Shown in pieces: positions 1-5,847 of a DNA stretch of 16,232 nt. A model generated the notes under the pieces. The model was not told the DNA's origin. It searched no databases and saw only the letters and a list, made by a program, of their open reading frames with translations. Numbering within the stretch: position 1 is the stretch's first letter; each line of letters begins with the position of its first letter. Position numbers and translations under genes: made by a program. This DNA is from JAABYT01 sp041581935 (lineage in GTDB: Bacteria; Pseudomonadota; Gammaproteobacteria; HK1). The stretch lies in contig JBFICP010000054.1 of the NCBI GenBank assembly GCA_041581935.1, positions 1 through 16,232 on the forward strand, written 5' to 3'.

Positions 1-140
1 CAACCTGCGTCGAGCAAGACCTGCTCGGCGAGCGGTCGATCGCCAATAGCCAAGCAACCCAGAATGATCTCCACACCGATGGCATCACGGGTGGCATCAT
101 AGTGAGCGGAGGTGACGGAGTAGTTCTCGTAGCTGCTCAT
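1..140 (-). CDS. Probable class I SAM-dependent methyltransferase, N-terminal fragment
   Basis: This is a partial gene on the minus strand. Its ATG is at 138-140 and it runs off the left edge after about 46 residues. The translation begins MSSYENYSVTSAHYDATRDA and reaches LLDAG exactly at the edge. An early S-x-x-Y-D segment followed by hLLDAG is how many class I (Rossmann-fold) methyltransferases enter motif I, whose remainder (usually CGTG) would lie outside the window. The substrate cannot be inferred. It is divergent from the MoxR gene, with a 127-bp gap that must carry promoters for both directions; I see no convincing -35/-10 pair there. The start is supported by its position and by the good reading of the fragment. 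The family call is moderate because only the N-terminus is visible. Confidence 0.6.
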   Translation of the reverse strand, partial: MSSYENYSVTSAHYDATRDAIGVEIILGCLAIGDRPLAEQVLLDAG

Positions 141-267
141 GGGCTCGCACCATCGAACGACAGCACGGATGTTAGATTGCCAGCATAAAATTTGCACTCG
201 ATACACTACAATGGCGCCTCGGGAGATGCGCAACCGAGATGCATAGCCGCCGAGCGAGTGAGGAAGC

Positions 268-1119
268 ATGACGAATTCGAGGTTCAAAGGCACTGTTGAC
301 TACGTCGCCACGGAAGACCTCATGCTGGCGGTCAATGCCGCCATCACGGTCGGCAGACCTCTGCTGGTCAAGGGAGAGCCCGGCACCGGAAAGACACGTC
401 TCGCAGAGGAAGTTGCGGCGGCCCTCGATCGCCCCCTCATCGCTTGGCATATCAAGTCTACCAGCAAGGCACAGCAGGGCCTCTACGAATACGATGCCGT
501 CGCAAGACTGCGTGACTCTCAGCTCGGTGATTCGCGTGTGCACGACATCGGCAACTACATCGTCAAGGGGAAGTTGTGGGAGGCATTCGAAAGCCAGGTG
601 CAGCCCGTCTTGCTCATCGACGAAATCGATAAAGCCGATATAGAGTTCCCCAACGATCTCCTGCTGGAGCTCGATCGCATGGAGTTCCATGTCTACGAAA
701 CCCGCCAGCAGATCGTCGCCAGACAACGCCCAATCATCTTTATCACAAGCAACAACGAGAAAGAACTTCCCGATGCGTTTTTGCGGCGATGTTTCTTTCA
801 CTACATTCGCTTTCCCGACAAGGAAACCATGGCGAATATCGTACGCGTGCACTATCCCGATTTGAAAAAGGACATTCTGCGCGAATCACTGGAGGCATTC
901 TTCGACCTTCGCGAAGTTCCCGGATTGAAAAAGAAGCCATCCACCGCCGAGCTTCTCGATTGGATAAAGTTGCTCGTTGCGGAAGACATTCCCGCCGATG
1001 CATTGCGCGCCAAAGACGACGGCAAGATCATTCCGCCTCTCTACGGCGCACTTTTGAAAAACGAGCAGGACGTGCACCTGTTCGAACGACTGGTATTTCT
1101 GAATCGAAGAAGGAACTGA
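268..1119 (+). CDS. MoxR-family AAA+ ATPase
   Basis: This is a 283-residue AAA+ ATPase of the MoxR type. These proteins use ATP hydrolysis to remodel or activate partner enzymes, usually together with a VWA-domain protein encoded next door. Visible motifs are Walker A GEPGTGKT (residues 36-43), Walker B VLLIDEID (114-121), a sensor 1 region ITSNNEKELPD (159-169) and the arginine pair RR (173-174), probably the arginine finger. The length is normal for the compact MoxR group. The ATG at 268 follows a GAGG-like ribosome-binding sequence. The next gene, a CoxE-like VWA protein, starts 8 bp after the stop, so the two are almost certainly one operon. No client enzyme such as a CO dehydrogenase, methanol dehydrogenase or nitric oxide reductase is encoded nearby, so the target of the pair is unknown. 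The protein should be cytoplasmic. Confidence 0.93.
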   Translation: MTNSRFKGTVDYVATEDLMLAVNAAITVGRPLLVKGEPGTGKTRLAEEVAAALDRPLIAWHIKSTSKAQQGLYEYDAVARLRDSQLGDSRVHDIGNYIVKGKLWEAFESQVQPVLLIDEIDKADIEFPNDLLLELDRMEFHVYETRQQIVARQRPIIFITSNNEKELPDAFLRRCFFHYIRFPDKETMANIVRVHYPDLKKDILRESLEAFFDLREVPGLKKKPSTAELLDWIKLLVAEDIPADALRAKDDGKIIPPLYGALLKNEQDVHLFERLVFLNRRRN

Positions 1120-1127
1120 CCCCGAGG

Positions 1128-2327
1128 ATGCTCGTCGACTTCTTCTTCATGCTCCGGGCAGCCGCCGTTCCCGTGTCGCTGACGGAGTTTCTGGCGCTTC
1201 TGGAGGCGCTTTCTCGCCGTGTCGCTGGTTACAGTGTCGACGATTTTTACTACCTCGCGCGCGCCACGCTCGTCAAGGACGAGCGCCATTTCGATCGCTT
1301 CGACCGGGTTTTCGGAGCTCACTTTCGTGGCATGCAGGAGTTGTTTCACGAAATTATCGGCGAGATACCCGAGGAGTGGCTGCGCCGTGAGGGAATTCGT
1401 CATCTGAGCGAGGAAGACAAGCGCCAAATCGAGGCGCTGGGTGGATGGGAAAAGCTCATGGAGACTTTGCGTGAGCGGCTGAGCGAGCAACGCGAGCGCC
1501 ACGCCGGCGGCTCTAAATGGATCGGCACCTCGGGCACGTCGCCTTTCGGAGCTTACGGCTACAATCCTGAAGGCATTCGAATAGGACTGCATGATTCCCG
1601 CAACCGTCGCGCGGTCAAGGTGTGGGATCGCCGGGATTTCCGGAATCTCGACGACGGTGTCGAGATCGGCACTCGTAACATCAAGCTCGCGTTGCGTCGA
1701 CTTCGAGAATTTGCCCGACAGGGCGCGGCCGAGGAACTCGATCTCGACGATACTATCCGCTCGACCGCGCGCAATGCCGGGCTACTCGATCTGAAGCTCA
1801 TTCCGGAACGCCACAATACCGTCAAAGTGCTGTTGTTTCTCGACGTCGGTGGCTCCATGGAGGAGCACGTCAAAATTTGCGAAGAGCTTTTCTCGGCCGC
1901 ACGCTCGGAGTTCAAGCACCTCGAGCACTATTATTTTCACAACTTCATCTACGAATCGCTGTGGAAAGACAACGGACGGCGCATGCGTGAGCGCGTATCG
2001 ACCTACGAGCTCATGCACACCTATGGGAGCGATCACAAGCTTATCTTCATCGGTGACGCATCCATGAGTCCGTACGAAATAATCCATCCGGGCGGCAGCG
2101 TCGAGCACTGGAACGAAGAACCGGGAGCCGTGTGGATGGCAAGGCTCCTGTATACCTACCCGAAGGCCATCTGGCTCAACCCCGAGCCGATGCAGCGATG
2201 GGAGTACACGCCTTCGATCGGGATCACGAAGGAGATCATGGGCGATCGGATGTTTCCGCTGACTCTGGCAGGTCTCGACCGCGGGATTCGCGAGTTGCAG
2301 AAAGCCGGCAGCGGGCTCGCCGTGTAA
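1128..2327 (+). CDS. CoxE-like VWA-domain protein (COG3825 type)
   Basis: This protein of 399 residues has a C-terminal von Willebrand factor A domain and pairs with the upstream MoxR ATPase. The N-terminal half (about 1-225) is helical and charged, including a linker around 130-180 with a SGTSPFGAYGYNPEG segment. The VWA fold starts at about 232 (VKVLLFLDVGGSM). The MIDAS motif reads DVGGS (239-243), so the first serine of the canonical DxSxS is glycine. A second strand, KLIFIGDASM, is at 304-313. No signal peptide or membrane helix is seen. The frame is open further upstream, but that part overlaps the ATPase gene out of frame, so I take the ATG at 1128, eight bases after the moxR-like stop. 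From family knowledge it would act as adaptor between the ATPase and its client; which client is not shown here. Confidence 0.9.
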   Translation: MLVDFFFMLRAAAVPVSLTEFLALLEALSRRVAGYSVDDFYYLARATLVKDERHFDRFDRVFGAHFRGMQELFHEIIGEIPEEWLRREGIRHLSEEDKRQIEALGGWEKLMETLRERLSEQRERHAGGSKWIGTSGTSPFGAYGYNPEGIRIGLHDSRNRRAVKVWDRRDFRNLDDGVEIGTRNIKLALRRLREFARQGAAEELDLDDTIRSTARNAGLLDLKLIPERHNTVKVLLFLDVGGSMEEHVKICEELFSAARSEFKHLEHYYFHNFIYESLWKDNGRRMRERVSTYELMHTYGSDHKLIFIGDASMSPYEIIHPGGSVEHWNEEPGAVWMARLLYTYPKAIWLNPEPMQRWEYTPSIGITKEIMGDRMFPLTLAGLDRGIRELQKAGSGLAV

Positions 2328-2329
2328 TT

Positions 2330-2361
2330 GTGAAAGCGCGAGCTTGCTTGCTCCTATGGGA
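2330..2361. repeat. REP-like palindrome 1, between convergent genes
   Basis: The segment contains GCGAGCTTGCTTGCTCC flanked by GTGAAA and TATGGGA. It resembles the widespread Pseudomonas-type REP core GAGC-GGCTTGC-TCGC. Related copies lie at 12576-12603 and 15331-15360. It sits in the 49-bp gap between the VWA stop and the fhs stop, which face each other, so a transcription-ending or mRNA 3'-end role in both directions is plausible. It is the most degenerate of the three copies. Confidence 0.5.
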
Positions 2362-2376
2362 AGATTTTCCCGGCGC

Positions 2377-4053
2377 CTAGAATAACCCCTCGACTTCACC
2401 CTTGGTGTTCAAACGGATGGCTTCGGCCGCCGGCGCCCGCGGCAGACCCGGCATGGTCATCATCTCGCCGCACAGCGCGACGACGAACTCGGCGCCGGCG
2501 GAAAGCCGCAGCTCGCGGATCGGAATGACGTGGCCTTCGGGAACACCCTTGGCGTTCGGATCGGTGCTGAAGCTGTACTGGGTCTTCGCCATGCATACGG
2601 GGAAATGACCGTAAGCATCCTGTAGCTGGTTGAAGCGGTTGCGCACCGCCTGCTCGGCGCTCACATCGGATGCGCCGTAAATCTTCGTCGCGATGGTCTT
2701 AACCTTGTCCCACAAGGTCATGTCGTCGGGATAAAGGGGCGCGAATGCCGCTTTGCCGGCATCGACCAGATTCACCACCTGGCGCGCGAGCTCCTCGGTC
2801 CCCGCCCCGCCGTCGGCCCAGTGAGAGGCGATCACAGCCTTGGCACCATTGTCGGCGGCAACGTCGCTGACCACCTGCATCTCCGCCGGCGTATCGGTGA
2901 TGAACTTGTTGATGGCCACCACCACCGGAACCCCGAAGCGCTTCAGATTCTCGATGTGGCGCGCCATGTTTGCGCATCCGGTACGCACGGCATCCACGTT
3001 TTCCTCCTTCAGGTCGCTCATGGCGACCCCACCGTGCATCTTCAACGCCCGCAGCGTCGCTACCAGCACGACGGCGCTCGGCGCGAGCCCCGCCTTACGG
3101 CATTTGATGTCGAAAAACTTCTCGGCGCCCAGATCGGCCCCGAATCCGGCCTCGGTGACCACGTAGTCGGCGAGCCGGAGCGATGTCTTGGTGGCGACCA
3201 CGGAGTTGCAACCGTGGGCAATATTGGCGAACGGCCCGCCGTGAATGATGGCGGGATTGTTCTCGAGAGTCTGCACCAGGTTCGGCTGCAGGGCATCGCG
3301 AAGCAGCACCGTCATCGAGCCGTCGGCCTTGAGCTCGCGCGCCGTCACCGGTTCCCGGTCGCGGGTCTGGCCGACCACGATGTTGCCGAGACGCCGTTGC
3401 AGATCGGCGAGATCGTCGGCGAGACAGAAAATCGCCATGACCTCGGAGGCCACGGTGATGTCGAACCCGTCCTGACGAGGGTATCCGTTTCCGATCCCAC
3501 CGAGCGCGCACACGGTGCTGCGAAGCGCGCGATCGTTCATATCCACGACCCGGCGCCAGGAAATGCGGCGCGCATCCAGACCGAGCGCGTTACCCCAGTG
3601 GATATGGTTATCGAGCATCGCGGCGAGCAGGTTGTTGGCAGCACCGATGGCGTGAAAATCTCCGGTGAAATGGAGATTGATGTCCTCCATGGGCACAACC
3701 TGGGCAAAGCCTCCGCCTGCCGCACCGCCCTTGATGCCGAAGCACGGTCCGAGACTCGGCTCGCGCAGGCAGACAATCGTCTGCTTGCCTATGCGGTTCA
3801 ATCCGTCGGCGAGACCAACCGATGTCGTGGTCTTGCCCTCACCCGCCGGGGTCGGGGTGATAGCCGTGACCAGAATGAGCTTGCCCTGTGGACGTCTTTC
3901 GAGGGAGGCGACGAAATCGTGGGACAGCTTGGCCTTGGTGGGTCCGTAGTGGAGCATCGCTTCCTGCGGGACCCCGAGCTTTTCACCGATGGTGCCAATC
4001 GGTTGCAGCTTTGCCGCGCGGGCAATTTCAATATCGCTTTTGACCGTCGCCAT
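2377..4053 (-). CDS. fhs: Formate-tetrahydrofolate ligase
   Basis: Fhs catalyses ATP-dependent joining of formate to tetrahydrofolate, giving 10-formyl-THF for one-carbon metabolism; it is cytosolic and usually a homotetramer. The 558-residue product is full length for the family. Visible signatures are the P-loop TPTPAGEGKTT (residues 67-76 region), the glycine-rich GIKGGAAGGGFAQVVPM block (106-122, FTHFS signature 1) and LVATLRALKMHGG (330-342, signature 2). The ATG at 4051-4053 is preceded by a strong GGGGAGG ribosome-binding site 9 bases away. The gene faces the VWA gene convergently and lies 85 bp downstream of a co-directional glutamine amidotransferase. No folD, glyA, purU or formate dehydrogenase is in view, so it could serve formate assimilation, purine and formyl-Met supply, or formate recovery. 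Two GTATAC boxes overlap its presumed promoter. Identification is secure. Confidence 0.98.
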   Translation of the reverse strand: MATVKSDIEIARAAKLQPIGTIGEKLGVPQEAMLHYGPTKAKLSHDFVASLERRPQGKLILVTAITPTPAGEGKTTTSVGLADGLNRIGKQTIVCLREPSLGPCFGIKGGAAGGGFAQVVPMEDINLHFTGDFHAIGAANNLLAAMLDNHIHWGNALGLDARRISWRRVVDMNDRALRSTVCALGGIGNGYPRQDGFDITVASEVMAIFCLADDLADLQRRLGNIVVGQTRDREPVTARELKADGSMTVLLRDALQPNLVQTLENNPAIIHGGPFANIAHGCNSVVATKTSLRLADYVVTEAGFGADLGAEKFFDIKCRKAGLAPSAVVLVATLRALKMHGGVAMSDLKEENVDAVRTGCANMARHIENLKRFGVPVVVAINKFITDTPAEMQVVSDVAADNGAKAVIASHWADGGAGTEELARQVVNLVDAGKAAFAPLYPDDMTLWDKVKTIATKIYGASDVSAEQAVRNRFNQLQDAYGHFPVCMAKTQYSFSTDPNAKGVPEGHVIPIRELRLSAGAEFVVALCGEMMTMPGLPRAPAAEAIRLNTKGEVEGLF

Positions 4054-4104
4054 TGATCGCTTCCTCCCCTGGCTGCTCTTGTTTGGCCGGCTTCAGGCGC
4101 GCGC

Positions 4105-4125
4105 AGTATACAGTATTGGGTATAC
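4105..4125 (-). promoter_or_regulatory. Candidate fhs promoter with paired GTATAC boxes
   Basis: Two perfect GTATAC palindromes lie at 4106-4111 and 4120-4125, their starts 14 bp apart. Read on the minus strand, the fhs-proximal box overlaps a TATACT hexamer (4110-4105), one base from the sigma70 -10 consensus, which would put the transcript start about 45 bp before the fhs ATG. I see no good -35. GTATAC is the core of operators used by several GntR-family (FCD-type) regulators. A regulator that blocks the -10 is therefore plausible but inferred. Confidence 0.4.
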
Positions 4126-4138
4126 CAGACCCATGGCA

Positions 4139-4837
4139 TCACCCGGCCGGGAGCAGGTGGTCATCGATCAGGGTCTCGAGCCACGCCTGCATGGCCGCGT
4201 CGAAACGCCGTGCATCCGCCTCCTGGCGCTCGCGGGAATGCGCTCCCGGTGCATGCAGCGATGACGATGACGCATCGAACCACGCGGCGCGCATGCGCGG
4301 TGTCGCCTCGGGATGAAACTGCAGACCGAATGCGCGGCGGCCAACGCGAAACGCCTGGTTGGGATAATTCTCGCCGGTGGCCAGCAGCTCGCCTCCCGCG
4401 GGCACCTCGAAGCCTTCCTGGTGCCACTGATAAACGTGTAACGGCCCGGGAAAGAAGCGCACACCCGGTCCGGTGGGATGCACGGGCACGAAGCCGATCT
4501 CGTGCAGGCCGCACGGATGCGGTGCGACCCGCGCCTGCTTGGCCCGTGCCAGCAGCTGGCCGCCGAGACACAGCCCCAGATAGGGGCGATCGGCGTCGAC
4601 CCAGCGCCGAATCCAATCGATCTCGGCATCGATGAAGGGCAGACGCGGGGCGTCGTTGACGCTCTGGATGCCGCCGTATACCACCGCCGCCGCATAATCG
4701 GTGTGACGTTCCGGAAGCGCGTCGCCGCGCGCCGGGCTGCACCATTCGAGCGCGAAGCCGCGCCGACACAGGTGTCGCGCCACCCTGTCGTCGTGGCCAT
4801 CCTCCATGTGCTGTATGAGCAGGACCTTCTCGGCCAA
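4139..4837 (-). CDS. Class I glutamine amidotransferase domain protein
   Basis: This is a stand-alone GATase1-type protein, related to the amidotransferase domain of GMP synthase. The catalytic triad is visible: the nucleophile Cys90 in GLCLGGQ and His175/Glu177 in LQFHPEATP, numbered from the start chosen here (232 residues). I chose the TTG at 4837 because the family's first strand (KVLLIQHMEDG) begins just after it and a GGAG sequence lies 10 bases upstream. An ATG at 4927 would add 30 residues rich in Ala, Pro and Arg that look non-conserved. Members release ammonia from glutamine or hydrolyse gamma-glutamyl bonds. Here no synthase domain or partner is adjacent, so the acceptor is unknown. 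It is co-directional with fhs, with a promoter-like gap between them, so a shared transcript is possible but not needed. Confidence 0.85.
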   Translation of the reverse strand: MAEKVLLIQHMEDGHDDRVARHLCRRGFALEWCSPARGDALPERHTDYAAAVVYGGIQSVNDAPRLPFIDAEIDWIRRWVDADRPYLGLCLGGQLLARAKQARVAPHPCGLHEIGFVPVHPTGPGVRFFPGPLHVYQWHQEGFEVPAGGELLATGENYPNQAFRVGRRAFGLQFHPEATPRMRAAWFDASSSSLHAPGAHSRERQEADARRFDAAMQAWLETLIDDHLLPAG

Positions 4838-5092
4838 GGCAACCGGGCTCCGGGCAGGACTGGCGGCGAGTGTAGCACCGAGGTTCGCGGCACGGCCCGG
4901 CAAGTCATCGGCCGGCTGAGGACCCACCGGCGCCGGGGTGCCGATTCGACGTCCGGGTCAATTTCCCGAATCGGCATTTCGGGGCAGCATCTTCGCCCGG
5001 TTCGGGTTACCATTCATTGTAAGCCTGAAGTAAAGGCGTCCCGGAGGCTGGGCTCGAGCAGGAAATCGAGACTCCGGGAAGGGAGGCAGACG

Positions 5093-5728
5093 ATGACTCA
5101 GCGAACACCGGACGGTCGCGGCAGCGGAGATTCGGCTGAAACGCCCGACGAAGTAATGACAACACGAAAGTCCTATGCTCAGGGGGTACAACCCCTGCAG
5201 ACAGCGGCCGCGCAGAAAACACAAAGCGAACCCGAAAGCACCTCCGACGATACCGTTCCTCGCTACCGGCGCGGCGAGCGCCCCACACCACCCGTCGAGC
5301 GCAGTATGGGTTTGCCGGTGGAGTCGATTCGCCGGCGATTGGAACGCGTGGAACGCCAGAATCGCTGGATGCGTCTCGGATTTCTCGTGCTGTTGCTGCT
5401 CGGCGGCTTTGCCGTCGCCGATCGGCTCGATCTCGATCAGGTGGTGGTGCGCCAAACGCTGCTCGAGTCGAAAGAACTGAAGCTGCTCGACAACGATGGC
5501 AACCCGCGTCTGTTCGTACGCATGTATTCGCGGGTACCCGTTCTCCAGGTGCTCGACACCGCCGGAAAGCCGCGCATGTCGCTGGGCTTGCGCTTCGATG
5601 ATACGCCCTTCATCGATCTATCGGACGGCGAAGGGCGGACCCGCGCCACCTTCGAGATGACCGAGGAGGACGCACCTGCGATGCGCCTCATGGATGAGAG
5701 CGGCAAGACCACCTTCCGCATCAACTGA
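5093..5728 (+). CDS. Single-pass membrane protein with four C-terminal beta-type repeats
   Basis: This 211-residue protein is of unknown function. The ATG at 5093 has a clean GGAGG site 6 bases upstream; the open frame continues further 5' but that part is not credible coding. Residues 1-70 are polar and low in complexity (many T, S, E, P and Q). Residues 76-93 are a charged helix with coiled-coil character, followed by one membrane span at about 94-110 (FLVLLLLGGFAV). After it come four tandem repeats of about 22-23 residues (128-149, 150-172, 173-195, 196-211), each with an h-x-h-x-D-x-x-G-x-x-R-like hairpin core: LLDNDGNPRL, VLDTAGKPRM, LSDGEGRTRA and LMDESGKTTF. By the positive-inside rule the N-terminus is probably cytoplasmic and the repeats outside. 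It is followed by the TPR lipoprotein gene, 119 bp downstream. I do not recognise a named family. Confidence 0.85.
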   Translation: MTQRTPDGRGSGDSAETPDEVMTTRKSYAQGVQPLQTAAAQKTQSEPESTSDDTVPRYRRGERPTPPVERSMGLPVESIRRRLERVERQNRWMRLGFLVLLLLGGFAVADRLDLDQVVVRQTLLESKELKLLDNDGNPRLFVRMYSRVPVLQVLDTAGKPRMSLGLRFDDTPFIDLSDGEGRTRATFEMTEEDAPAMRLMDESGKTTFRIN

Positions 5729-5847
5729 TTGACCGGATACGCGTCGCGCTGCCCGCCATGTCCCGACTTCGGGGCCCCCTCGACTGAGGGCGGTCCGCCG
5801 CTATCGTTTACAATCAACGGCATGTCCCTAACAGGAATCGCAATCCC

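Noticed and set aside
177..212. Possible promoter elements (TTGCCA, TACACT, TACAAT) before the MoxR-like gene
   Set aside because: No pair has acceptable spacing (19 and 24 bp); a promoter must exist in this gap but cannot be placed.
789..1127. Upstream extension of the VWA frame inside the MoxR-like gene
   Set aside because: Out-of-frame overlap with a conserved ATPase; the residues are Arg/Ser-rich and do not resemble the VWA family N-terminus.
2821..4056. Open frame of 411 codons on the plus strand opposite fhs
   Set aside because: It mirrors the codon pattern of fhs, lacks family features and has no sensible ribosome site; fhs is unambiguous.
4139..4837. Reading the amidotransferase as PuuD (gamma-glutamyl-GABA hydrolase) because a polyamine-type importer is encoded in the window
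   Set aside because: The protein shows a GMP-synthase-like GATase1 pattern, no other puu gene is present, and the transporter is over 4 kb away on the other strand.
4838..4927. ATG at 4927 as start of the glutamine amidotransferase
   Set aside because: It adds 30 Ala/Pro-rich residues before the first strand of the fold. The TTG at 4837 has a spaced GGAG and fits the family better, though the longer form cannot be fully excluded.
5777..5790. CCCTC-GACT-GAGGG hairpin after the repeat-protein gene
   Set aside because: Only 5 bp of stem and no U-tract; too weak to call a terminator.
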